A stretch of 9,272 nucleotides of DNA from Bacteroidia bacterium (GCA_025999775.1 BNXT01000035.1:1-9272), one strand, 5' to 3'; positions 1-6,989 are shown, counted from the first letter of the stretch. Numbers and translations are program-made. Notes: generated by a model not told the origin, from the sequence alone.

Positions 1-28
1 ACATAACGCTAAATCCAAAAAAAAATCG

Positions 29-36
29 TAAATTTG
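29..36 (+). promoter_or_regulatory. Bacteroidota-type -7 promoter box for recJ
   Basis: TAAATTTG matches the Bacteroidota -7 consensus TAnnTTTG exactly and ends 18 bases before the recJ TTG start. Transcription would begin near 41-44, leaving a leader of only about 12 bases. No clear TTTG -33 box is visible 19-21 bases upstream, where the window begins. The surrounding 17 bases (27-43) match the tRNA-Arg promoter at 1973-1989 at 16 positions, which supports the assignment. Confidence 0.7.
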
Positions 37-54
37 TAGCTTACATTAAAAGCA

Positions 55-1917
55 TTGGATAAACACTGGGAATATGCCGAAGAGGCAAACATAGATTTAG
101 TGAACACTGTAGTAGAGACTATGGGGGTTAGTAAGATTATTGCGGAAATGCTTGTGCGGCGCGGTATCACTACCGAACAAGAGGCAGAGGTTTTTTTTAA
201 TCCCAAACGTGAACATTTGCATGATCCATTCTTGATGAAAGATATGGACAAGGCGGTGGAGCGTATTCATAAAGCCTTACGAGATAAAGAACGGATTTTG
301 GTTTACGGTGATTATGATGTAGATGGGACAACCGCAGTGGCTATCCTATTTTCGTTTTTGACCAGTCAGCCCGGCGTAAAACAACCGCTTGATGTTGACA
401 GCCGTCAAATCTATTACCGTATTCCCGATAGATACAAAGAAGGCTATGGACTTAACTTTGAAGCTATCGAATATGCCAAAGCCCGTCAGTTTAAACTGAT
501 TATTACGTTGGATTGCGGCATTAAAGCAAATAAAGAGATAGAGCTTGCCAATAGTTATGGTATTGATGTTATTGTGGGCGACCACCATCGTCTTGGCGAG
601 GAGATACCTGCCGGTTATGCCGTACTTGACCCTCGACGACCGGATTGCGAATATCCGTACAAAGAGCTTTCAGGTTGTGGCGTTAGTTTTAAAATCATCC
701 AAGCCTATACGAAAAAATATGAATTACCCGTAGAGCCGATTTATGAATATCTTGACTTGGTAGCCATTAGTATTGCTGCCGATATTGTTCCTATAACTGA
801 TGAAAACAGAGTTATGGCTTATCTTGGACTTGAGAAGATCAATAACAATCCGCGCTCATCCATTAAAGCATTGATGCTATTATCAGGAAAAATAAAGCAA
901 CGTCCCCAAACAGACAATACATCGAATTTATTTTTTGATAAAAAGATTACGATTTCGGATTTAATGTTTTTTATAGGTCCGCGCATCAACGCTGCAGGAC
1001 GTATGGGGCGTGATGACCAAGGTAGCGGCGATGACCAAGGCACCGGCGGCGGTAAAAACGCTGTTAGATTATTAGTAACCGATGATGAAGAAAGAGTAGC
1101 TCAATTTAGTCAAGAAATTGACAACCAAAACGAAGACCGTAAAAAATTAGACCAGAAAGCAACGGATGAGGCGCTCGCTCAGATAAATAGTAACCACCAA
1201 ATTGAAATCGAGAAAAACACAACGGTTCTCTATAATAAAGATTGGCATGAAGGTATTATCGGGATTGTCGCTTCACGACTTATTGAGACGTATTATAGAC
1301 CGACCATTGTCTTTACACAATCAGGTGAGTTCATCAAAGGTAGCGCTCGTTCCGTAAGAGGCTTTGATATCTATGAAGCTATTGACCAATGTCGCGATTT
1401 GATAGAACATTGGGGAGGGCATAAGTACGCAGCAGGCTTGACTATTAAACCGGAAAACCTTGAACCGTTTAAACAGAAATTTGAAGAATGTGTAACACAA
1501 CTGCGTCAAGGTGTGAATTTCGTTCAAACAATAAAAATTGAAACAGAAGTGTCATTGGATAAAACAGAACCGAAAATTGAGACACAAAAGACCTTTAATG
1601 CAAAACTCTTAATGCTTTTTGAGGATCTTGAACGGTTTGAACCGTTTGGTCCCCGAAATCTAAAACCGGTATTCTTCTCTAAGGGCGTAGATTCCGGCAA
1701 TTCTAAGATTGTTGCAGATAAACATCTTCGGCTATCCATCAACTATCCGAATAGTAACATCAAGATAGATGGCATTGCTTTCGGTCAGGCGGATAAATGG
1801 GATTTGGTAAGCAGTGGTCAACCTTTTGAGATTTGCTATACATTTGAAAAAAACAAATGGAAAGATATAGTCAGTATCCAGATGAATGTGAAGGATATAC
1901 GTCCAGTTAAGAAATGA
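55..1917 (+). CDS. recJ: Single-stranded-DNA-specific exonuclease RecJ
   Basis: RecJ is a cytoplasmic 5'-3' exonuclease on single-stranded DNA, used in recombinational and mismatch repair. The DHH-domain motifs are all visible: DYDVDG (residues 86-91), LDCG (152-155), GDHH (175-178) and the AADIVP stretch (241-246). The DHHA1 domain follows with GSARSVRGFD (429-438) and GGHKYAAGL (454-462), then a C-terminal OB-like part to 620. The start is TTG at 55: an in-frame TAG at 37-39 blocks extension, no ATG lies between, and the KxWxY-like N-terminus expected of Bacteroidales RecJ is present. The next in-frame ATG at 121 would remove it. The protein is longer than the roughly 570 residues usual for the family. 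Extra residues occur near 107-119 and, more oddly, as an Asp/Gly-rich duplication at 320-333 beside the NAAGRM motif. Catalytic residues look intact, so it should be functional. Confidence 0.95.
   Translation: MDKHWEYAEEANIDLVNTVVETMGVSKIIAEMLVRRGITTEQEAEVFFNPKREHLHDPFLMKDMDKAVERIHKALRDKERILVYGDYDVDGTTAVAILFSFLTSQPGVKQPLDVDSRQIYYRIPDRYKEGYGLNFEAIEYAKARQFKLIITLDCGIKANKEIELANSYGIDVIVGDHHRLGEEIPAGYAVLDPRRPDCEYPYKELSGCGVSFKIIQAYTKKYELPVEPIYEYLDLVAISIAADIVPITDENRVMAYLGLEKINNNPRSSIKALMLLSGKIKQRPQTDNTSNLFFDKKITISDLMFFIGPRINAAGRMGRDDQGSGDDQGTGGGKNAVRLLVTDDEERVAQFSQEIDNQNEDRKKLDQKATDEALAQINSNHQIEIEKNTTVLYNKDWHEGIIGIVASRLIETYYRPTIVFTQSGEFIKGSARSVRGFDIYEAIDQCRDLIEHWGGHKYAAGLTIKPENLEPFKQKFEECVTQLRQGVNFVQTIKIETEVSLDKTEPKIETQKTFNAKLLMLFEDLERFEPFGPRNLKPVFFSKGVDSGNSKIVADKHLRLSINYPNSNIKIDGIAFGQADKWDLVSSGQPFEICYTFEKNKWKDIVSIQMNVKDIRPVKK
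1012..1047 (+). repeat. 18-bp in-frame tandem duplication within recJ
   Basis: Two adjacent 18-base units, 1012-1029 and 1030-1047, both begin GATGACCAAGG and end CGGC. They agree at 16 of 18 positions. They encode two hexapeptides, DDQGSG and DDQGTG, followed by more Gly codons. The reading frame is kept. The insert falls directly after the conserved NAAGRMG segment of RecJ, where relatives normally continue with a short linker. Confidence 0.85.
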
Positions 1918-1924
1918 AAACCAA

Positions 1925-1953
1925 TTGCCGAGCGTATCGGCAAAATTTTATTT
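1925..1953 (+). terminator. Rho-independent terminator of recJ
   Basis: TTGCCGA (1925-1931) pairs perfectly with TCGGCAA (1937-1943) around the 5-base loop GCGTA. AATTTTATTT follows. The hairpin begins 8 bases after the recJ stop codon. The end of the T-rich tail is also the -33 box of the tRNA-Arg promoter. Confidence 0.8.
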
Positions 1954-1982
1954 GGTCGTTTCAAAAAATTTGCGTAAATTTG
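1951..1982 (+). promoter_or_regulatory. Promoter of tRNA-Arg, probably also serving trpS
   Basis: The -33 box TTTG (1951-1954) and the -7 box TAAATTTG (1975-1982) are separated by 20 bases, matching the Bacteroidota consensus in sequence and spacing. The mature tRNA begins 10 bases after the -7 box, so transcription should start only a few bases upstream of it. No other such promoter is visible before trpS. Confidence 0.85.
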
Positions 1983-1991
1983 TAACTTATT

Positions 1992-2063
1992 GGCCCCGTA
2001 GTTCAATGGATAGAATTTCAGATTCCGGTTCTGACGATAGCAGTTCGAATCTGCTCGGAGTCA
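1992..2063 (+). tRNA. tRNA-Arg, anticodon CCG (reads CGG)
   Basis: The sequence folds as a cloverleaf. The D arm is 2001-2016. The anticodon stem TCAGA/TCTGA closes the loop TTCCGGT, with anticodon CCG at 2025-2027. The T stem AGCAG/CTGCT closes TTCGAAT. The acceptor is GGCCCCG (1992-1998) against CGGAGTC (2056-2062), with discriminator A at 2063. CCA is not encoded; the next bases are CAA. The fourth acceptor pair is a C-A mismatch (1995 with 2059) and the second is G-U, so the stem is weaker than expected. The gene sits 24 bases upstream of trpS on the same strand, with no terminator between. Confidence 0.93.
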
Positions 2064-2087
2064 CAATATTATTAGAGCGGTAACACA

Positions 2088-3077
2088 ATGAAAAAAACAG
2101 TATTAAGCGGTATTCGTCCTACGGGCGATCTTCATTTAGGCAATTATTTCGGCGCTTTAAAGAATTTTGTGCGCATGCAGGATGACTATGATTGTTATTT
2201 TTTTATTGCCGATTATCATTCGCTCACTACGCACCCCACGCCGGATCATCTGCGTTTCAATACGCGACGGGTATTAGCTAACTACTTAGCTGCTGGATTA
2301 GACCCTAAGAAATGTACGCTCTACATTCAAAGCGATGTTCCGCAGGTTACGGAATTGTACTTATTTCTCAATATGAATGCGTACCTTGGGGAATTGGAAC
2401 GTGTTACATCGTTTAAGGACAAAGTCCGCTTGCAGCCACAGAATATCAATGCCGGACTGCTTACGTACCCCACACTCATGGCAGCCGATATTCTGCTACA
2501 TAATGCTGATTTTGTGCCGGTAGGTAAGGATCAGGAGCAACACCTTGAAATGGCGCGTACTTACGCTAAACGGTTTAATACACTCTATAAAACGACGTTT
2601 TTTAAAGAACCGCAAGCCTTTAATTTCGGCGAAAATTTAGTAAAAATACCGGGTTTGGATGGCAACGGTAAGATGGGGAAGTCGGAAGGGGTGTCTAACG
2701 CTATTTTCTTAGGCGAAGCATCCGATAGTATCCGCAAGAAAGTGATGCGCGCCGTTACCGATAGCGGTCCTACATCGCCAAATCAAGAACAACCCGAAGT
2801 TATAAAAAATCTATTTCAACTGTTGAGCGTGGTCTCCACGCCGGATACGGTAGCACATTTTAATGAAGCCTACAATAATTGCACCATCCGCTATGGCGAC
2901 CTGAAGAAACAATTAGCAGAAGACATGATCGCTTTTACAGAACCTTTCCGGCAACGTATCTCCGATTTGTTAGCTGATGAACATGCTTTGGATACCGTGG
3001 CTGCTGAGGGCGCTGAAAAAGCTCGTGCCTCAGCTCAAAAAACAATTGATGCGGTACGCTCGTTGATCGGATTTTAA
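2088..3077 (+). CDS. trpS: Tryptophan--tRNA ligase (TrpRS)
   Basis: This class I aminoacyl-tRNA synthetase activates tryptophan with ATP and charges tRNA-Trp in the cytoplasm. The N-terminus SGIRPTGDLHLGNYFGA (residues 7-23) contains the HIGH-type ATP motif, here HLGN at 16-19. KMGKS at 195-199 is the KMSKS-type loop. GKDQEQHLEMAR (146-157) is the usual TrpRS core. Its 329 residues are normal for the family. The ATG at 2088 places the conserved SGIRPTG segment right at the N-terminus, so the start is secure, although no strong Shine-Dalgarno is present. It is the first protein gene of a run of four: hpt starts 20 bases after its stop. Transcription probably comes from the tRNA-Arg promoter, because no promoter box lies in the 24-base gap. 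Confidence 0.97.
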   Translation: MKKTVLSGIRPTGDLHLGNYFGALKNFVRMQDDYDCYFFIADYHSLTTHPTPDHLRFNTRRVLANYLAAGLDPKKCTLYIQSDVPQVTELYLFLNMNAYLGELERVTSFKDKVRLQPQNINAGLLTYPTLMAADILLHNADFVPVGKDQEQHLEMARTYAKRFNTLYKTTFFKEPQAFNFGENLVKIPGLDGNGKMGKSEGVSNAIFLGEASDSIRKKVMRAVTDSGPTSPNQEQPEVIKNLFQLLSVVSTPDTVAHFNEAYNNCTIRYGDLKKQLAEDMIAFTEPFRQRISDLLADEHALDTVAAEGAEKARASAQKTIDAVRSLIGF

Positions 3078-3097
3078 CACACAAAACCGAAACTGCG

Positions 3098-3634
3098 ATG
3101 AATACTATTCAGATTAAAAATTTAACATTTAAACCGTATATTACGAAAGAGACGTTGCAGACGACCGTCAAGACTATTGCAGAGCGTATTAACGCCGATT
3201 ATCGTGACCAAGAAGTGTTATTCATCGGCATGCTTAATGGCGCTTTTATCTTTGCAGCGGATTTATTAAAACATATTAACCTTACTTGCAAAATCAGCTT
3301 CGTGAAGATGGCATCCTACGAAGGAACCACTTCTACAGGTGAAATCAAAGAAATAATCGGATTGAATGAATCCGTTAAAGGCAAACATGTTATTGTCGTG
3401 GAAGATATTGTTGATACTGGACTGACCATTCAAACTATGTACCATACTTTGCAGGCTCAACAACCGCTATCTTTGGAAATTTGTACCTTGATTCTAAAAC
3501 CTGAAAAATATGACAATAGCGTGCCTCTGAAATATGTTGGACATTCTATTTCCAATGAGTTTATTGTAGGCTATGGTTTAGACTATGATGGCTACGGACG
3601 CAATATTGCCAGTATCTATCAATTGCAGGAGTAA
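3098..3634 (+). CDS. hpt: Hypoxanthine phosphoribosyltransferase
   Basis: Type I phosphoribosyltransferase of purine salvage, which converts hypoxanthine (often also guanine) and PRPP to IMP/GMP and pyrophosphate in the cytoplasm. The PRPP-binding motif VIVVEDIVDTGLTI is at residues 98-111, including the acidic pair E102-D103. LNGAF (46-50) is the pyrophosphate-binding loop and SYEGTTSTG (73-81) the flexible catalytic loop. KPEK (134-137) is likely the base-contacting segment, and EFIVGYGLDYDGYGRN (154-169) is the characteristic C-terminal hood region. The length of 178 residues is typical of bacterial Hpt. It is the second gene of the trpS run, 20 bases after trpS and 10 bases before the next gene. 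Base preference between hypoxanthine and guanine cannot be told from the sequence. Confidence 0.95.
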   Translation: MNTIQIKNLTFKPYITKETLQTTVKTIAERINADYRDQEVLFIGMLNGAFIFAADLLKHINLTCKISFVKMASYEGTTSTGEIKEIIGLNESVKGKHVIVVEDIVDTGLTIQTMYHTLQAQQPLSLEICTLILKPEKYDNSVPLKYVGHSISNEFIVGYGLDYDGYGRNIASIYQLQE

Positions 3635-3644
3635 TCACTTGAAA

Positions 3645-5168
3645 ATGAAACAGATAGGACTATTGTATGGTATCATGTTTTTTGCCAGTGTGGCATTTGC
3701 ACAATTAGACCGTCCTTTGCGTGTAGAAATCAGTATTCCTGAAAACACCTATCCGTTTGAGATTGTTAACCTCAAAGAACAGGGATTATTAGTACATACG
3801 GCGAATGCGCAGGCACACAAAACGATGACAGCTACATCACAGTATTACTATCTTTACGATTCTTTTTTGATACGCAAATGGCAAACGAAAACGACACTGC
3901 CCGAAAACTATGATATTGCAGGGTATAGTATCATCAAGGATACGTTGTTGATGGTGGCGGGTAATCGCAACTATAACAATCGTTTAGCTCCCAACTATCT
4001 GCTCAAATGGTCATTGACCGATGGTAAAATGACCATTGATACGCTGCACACTATTAGCAAGGTTTCCGTTGTAAAAGCCTTTATCAGTGAACAACATCTT
4101 TGGCTCGTACACAGCGACCGCACAGAACTGCAAGTAACGCTATCTAATCGCCAAGATACAGGTGTCGCGAGCTATGAATTTGCTAAATTCTCAGGTAATG
4201 AATTGCTGGACATTGCTTTTGATACCGTTGCACAACAATTGTATATTGCATATACAGATGATAACCGTCGGGATGATAAAATCATGGTCGCCGTTGCAGA
4301 TTTACAGTTACAAGTGCGCACCATGGAGCTATCAATGAATAAAACCGAACGTCCGGTGAGTATTCAGATTATGATACCGAAACATAAACCTCCGGTTTTC
4401 TTCGGAACTTACAATACCACTCGCGATAGGCAAACTTTTTCTAATTATGACCGATACAGTGAATCCATAGGCTTTTTTACGGCTAAAGAAGTTGATCAAA
4501 CCTTGCAAATTAGCAGTAAAATCAATTATGCAGAGTTTGCAGACATCGAAACATCAATTAGTATTGATGGATTGAGAGTACTCCAACATTCTAAATCCAA
4601 ACGAGATACTCAGCTTGTAATGAGCAATTTGATACGGTTTAACAACTATCAAAATGATCAAGGATTTCTTCTTGTAGGGGAGTCGTTTGCGAGAGATTTA
4701 ACAACAAAAACAGAGAGCTACTACGACTATTACGGTCGTGTAGTTCCTTATACAACAACGGTTTTCGATAGCTATCGTTATATGGATGCGTATATTTGGA
4801 CGCTTGATGAACATTTGCAATCACAAGGAAGCGCTATTGTTGACGTGTCACTATCGCAAAAAAATAAAACAATGCTCCCGAATGTAGCCGCTTATCCCAA
4901 TGGAGAACATTCGGCAATCGCTTTTATGAATGCCGTCAACCTGTTTTTTTGCGCTGATAATAAAAAGCATAATCTTCAAACCTTGCGGTTAAATTCGTTG
5001 TATAAAGCCGATAGAATTGTGGATGCCGAATTGTGTTCGGCACAGCATTGGTATAACAACGCACTATTTATATCCGGCTATCAAACCATTCAAAACAACA
5101 CCCTGAAAGACGAAAGTAAACGACGTGTTTTTATGATCACTAAATTAGTTATTGAAAATGACCGTTAA
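3645..5168 (+). CDS. Exported protein of unknown function
   Basis: I do not recognise a named family. The chosen ATG at 3645 gives a good Sec signal peptide: MKQIG, a hydrophobic core LLYGIMFFASVAFA, and likely cleavage after Ala19 before Gln-Leu-Asp. An earlier in-frame ATG at 3585 lies inside hpt and would put 20 non-signal residues in front, so it is rejected. AGGAG at 3627-3631 is a rather distant possible ribosome site. The mature part of about 488 residues has no membrane segment. It is rich in alternating hydrophobic, aromatic and polar runs, suggesting beta structure, possibly propeller-like (inference). A segment near residues 341-390 (FLLVGESF, then YYDYYGRVVPY, then FDSYRY) resembles, from memory, a pattern in uncharacterised exported Bacteroidota proteins. 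Three D-T-V/L tripeptides could be O-glycosylation sites. It lies 10 bases after hpt and 18 before the glycosyltransferase, so it is probably co-transcribed with both. Confidence 0.8.
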   Translation: MKQIGLLYGIMFFASVAFAQLDRPLRVEISIPENTYPFEIVNLKEQGLLVHTANAQAHKTMTATSQYYYLYDSFLIRKWQTKTTLPENYDIAGYSIIKDTLLMVAGNRNYNNRLAPNYLLKWSLTDGKMTIDTLHTISKVSVVKAFISEQHLWLVHSDRTELQVTLSNRQDTGVASYEFAKFSGNELLDIAFDTVAQQLYIAYTDDNRRDDKIMVAVADLQLQVRTMELSMNKTERPVSIQIMIPKHKPPVFFGTYNTTRDRQTFSNYDRYSESIGFFTAKEVDQTLQISSKINYAEFADIETSISIDGLRVLQHSKSKRDTQLVMSNLIRFNNYQNDQGFLLVGESFARDLTTKTESYYDYYGRVVPYTTTVFDSYRYMDAYIWTLDEHLQSQGSAIVDVSLSQKNKTMLPNVAAYPNGEHSAIAFMNAVNLFFCADNKKHNLQTLRLNSLYKADRIVDAELCSAQHWYNNALFISGYQTIQNNTLKDESKRRVFMITKLVIENDR

Positions 5169-5186
5169 TCAATAATAACCTGCTTT

Positions 5187-6302
5187 ATGAACATTGGATT
5201 TGATGCCAAACGTGCTTTTTGTAATACGCGTGGACTTGGTAACTACAGCCGGGATACCATCCGGATTATGTCGCATCTTGCCTCGGATCATCGCTATTTC
5301 TTATTCACCCCTAAGCAATCGCTGACCTTTGATTACAATTCAGATAATACACAGCTTATCAAACCTCAAACATACTTTGATAAAACGTTTCCGGCATTAT
5401 GGCGCACGGTTGGACAAACAGCAGATATCCGTCAACAAAACCTGACTGTCTTTCATGGGTTAAGTCACGAACTGCCGGTCGGCATCGAAAAAACAAACAC
5501 TAAATCGGTTGTTACAATGCACGACCTGATTTTTTTGAAATATCCGCAGCTGTTTCCGTGGATTGATAGACAGACCTACAAACGTAAGTACCAACGTAGT
5601 TGTCGCGTCGCAAATCATATCATTGCCGCAAGTTACCAGACGAAAGCCGATTTAGTCAATCTGTGGAATATCGACGAACAAAGAATAACCGTTGTCTATC
5701 AAGGATGCAATCCGATGTATCACCAGACATGCAGTCCGGACGCTATTTTGAAAATAAAACAAACCTACCATCTGCCACAAAACTATATCCTCAATGTGGG
5801 CGCTATCGAACGACGTAAAAATCAAGAACTCATCATTCGTGCGTTAGCATTGAGCAATAGGGCTATCCCGTTGGTTATTGTGGGTAATGCTACAGACTAT
5901 ATCAACACGCTACAAAGGCTTATTCAAGAATTGAACTTACAATCCTCGGTGATTTTTTTGACGAATGTAGTAACCTCCGACTTGCCGGCATTGTATCAAG
6001 GCGCTGATTTATTTGTTTATCCCTCTCTTTTTGAAGGGTTTGGTATTCCCATTTTGGAGGCATTATCTTCACGAGTGCCGGTCATTGCAAGTAGTGGCAG
6101 TTGTTTGTCGGAGGTAGGAGGACAACAATCACTATACGTAAATCCTCACGATGTTGAAGCTTTAGCCAATGCGATGGTCAGTGTTCTGGACGATGAAAGG
6201 CTACGTCAACAAATGATTAACGAAGGTACGAAACACACTGCCCATTTCTCCGATGCGCATATTGTTCAACAACTATTATCAGTATATCAAAGTGTGTTAT
6301 GA
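5187..6302 (+). CDS. GT-B fold glycosyltransferase, family 4-like
   Basis: A retaining-type glycosyltransferase that probably moves a sugar from a nucleotide-sugar donor to a lipid or glycan acceptor at the cytoplasmic face of the inner membrane. The N-terminal acceptor domain begins MNIGFDAKRAF and includes the glycine-rich GLGNYSRD (16-23) and VVTMHDLIFL (108-117). The C-terminal donor domain starts near YILNVGAIERRKNQE (200-214), where R209 and K211 fit the phosphate-binding positions. The signature E-x7-E is present as E283 and E291 in FEGFGIPILEAL, followed by PVIASSGSCLSEV. The 371 residues are typical. There is no signal peptide or transmembrane helix. Donor and acceptor are not predictable here, because the neighbours are not a polysaccharide cluster. 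It is the last gene of the trpS run and converges with the minus-strand gene at 6319, with stops 16 bases apart. Confidence 0.92.
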   Translation: MNIGFDAKRAFCNTRGLGNYSRDTIRIMSHLASDHRYFLFTPKQSLTFDYNSDNTQLIKPQTYFDKTFPALWRTVGQTADIRQQNLTVFHGLSHELPVGIEKTNTKSVVTMHDLIFLKYPQLFPWIDRQTYKRKYQRSCRVANHIIAASYQTKADLVNLWNIDEQRITVVYQGCNPMYHQTCSPDAILKIKQTYHLPQNYILNVGAIERRKNQELIIRALALSNRAIPLVIVGNATDYINTLQRLIQELNLQSSVIFLTNVVTSDLPALYQGADLFVYPSLFEGFGIPILEALSSRVPVIASSGSCLSEVGGQQSLYVNPHDVEALANAMVSVLDDERLRQQMINEGTKHTAHFSDAHIVQQLLSVYQSVL

Positions 6303-6318
6303 TTTCATGAAACCTGTG

Positions 6319-6342
6319 TTAGGGTATTATAGTAAACCCTAA
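6319..6342. terminator. Hairpin between convergent genes, possible bidirectional terminator
   Basis: TTAGGGT (6319-6325) pairs perfectly with ACCCTAA (6336-6342) around a 10-base loop. It lies 17 bases past the glycosyltransferase stop and forms the last codons and stop of the opposing gene. An additional palindrome TTTCATGAAA sits at 6303-6312. There is no good T tract on either strand, so classical intrinsic termination is uncertain. Confidence 0.4.
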
Positions 6343-6942
6343 AAACGGATGTGGCGTTGTTTCGTTGAGCACCATAATGCCCGAACAGACAACAAGCCCG
6401 ATGCCGTAGTATAGCCACAGCTTTTTTGTCTTTATTTCTTTAGCGTGTTTCGTATAGCCTTTGAGGTATAGTCGATTCTCGGTGAGCGTGCTTTCGGAAA
6501 TGCCAAGACTTTGTATTGTTGGTTCTCTTTTGGATAGGGGAACGACCATGCTAATACCTAAAAAGGGTCCAACGACGGGGATGGAGGTTACCACTAAAGT
6601 CGCTAAGGACAAGGGTAGAAATTGTTTATAGTAGAGGTCGGCTGCATTTTGTCCATATACATATTTTTCGGCAAGCTGTAAAACTCTTGGGGTATTCGTA
6701 AAATCCAAATCAACGGCTCGTCCTAATGGATTATTAGTATCATATACGTAGTCCACAAAATCGGTCTTTAATAAGGTAAATCGTTGGGTTTTTCCAAGAA
6801 GCGTGAGACGCACAGTAACGTCGTCGTCGCCGATGACAATTTCATTGCCATGCGAACCCTGTTGTCTAAGAAAAAAAAACTGTCCGTAGAACTGGGTAGT
6901 GGCGAGCGTTGCTAATATCGTAAAAATAAATACTTTCTTCAT
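6319..6942 (-). CDS. Small exported/membrane protein of unknown function
   Basis: No family is recognised. The 207-residue product starts MKKVFIFTILATLATTQFYGQ, a lysine-led hydrophobic stretch that can be a signal peptide (cleavage near Gly20/Gln21) or an anchor. A polar region follows (about 30-105), with short beta-like runs such as VTVRLTLLGKTQRFTLL. Two later hydrophobic segments, about 109-135 (FLPLSLATLVV through FLGISMVVPL) and about 175-192 (WLYYGIGLVVCSGIMVL), look like transmembrane helices with a charged loop of about 40 residues between them. An envelope location is therefore likely. The ATG at 6942 is chosen because the signal-like stretch begins directly at it. The gene stands alone: a tRNA pair with its own terminator-like hairpin lies upstream, and the glycosyltransferase gene converges downstream. 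It could be a genuine orphan family restricted to close relatives. Confidence 0.75.
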   Translation of the reverse strand: MKKVFIFTILATLATTQFYGQFFFLRQQGSHGNEIVIGDDDVTVRLTLLGKTQRFTLLKTDFVDYVYDTNNPLGRAVDLDFTNTPRVLQLAEKYVYGQNAADLYYKQFLPLSLATLVVTSIPVVGPFLGISMVVPLSKREPTIQSLGISESTLTENRLYLKGYTKHAKEIKTKKLWLYYGIGLVVCSGIMVLNETTPHPFLGFTIIP

Positions 6943-6955
6943 AATGTCAAGACAT

Positions 6956-6989
6956 GAAACTTAGGAGTACGTATGAATACCATGTCAAA
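6956..6989 (-). promoter_or_regulatory. Possible weak promoter of the 6942-6319 gene
   Basis: Read on the minus strand, TTTG (6989-6986) is followed after 22 bases by TAAGTTTC (6963-6956), one base away from TAnnTTTG. The start point would be about 6950, giving a very short leader. An interrupted palindrome ATGTC-AA-GACAT (6944-6955) overlaps that point. The spacing is slightly long and one key base differs, so this is tentative. Confidence 0.35.

Noticed and set aside
9..251. Minus-strand open frame of 80 codons over the recJ start
   Set aside because: It is an antisense shadow of recJ. The Ser/Thr/Ile-rich product looks like reversed coding sequence.
3585..3644. Upstream ATG extending the exported protein into hpt by 20 codons
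   Set aside because: It would bury the signal peptide and overlap 50 bases of hpt. ATG 3645 gives a proper Sec signal.
6944..6988. Two TTGACAT copies on the minus strand resembling sigma70 -35 boxes
   Set aside because: This lineage uses TTTG/TAnnTTTG promoters and no TATAAT box lies at the right spacing, so chance is more likely.
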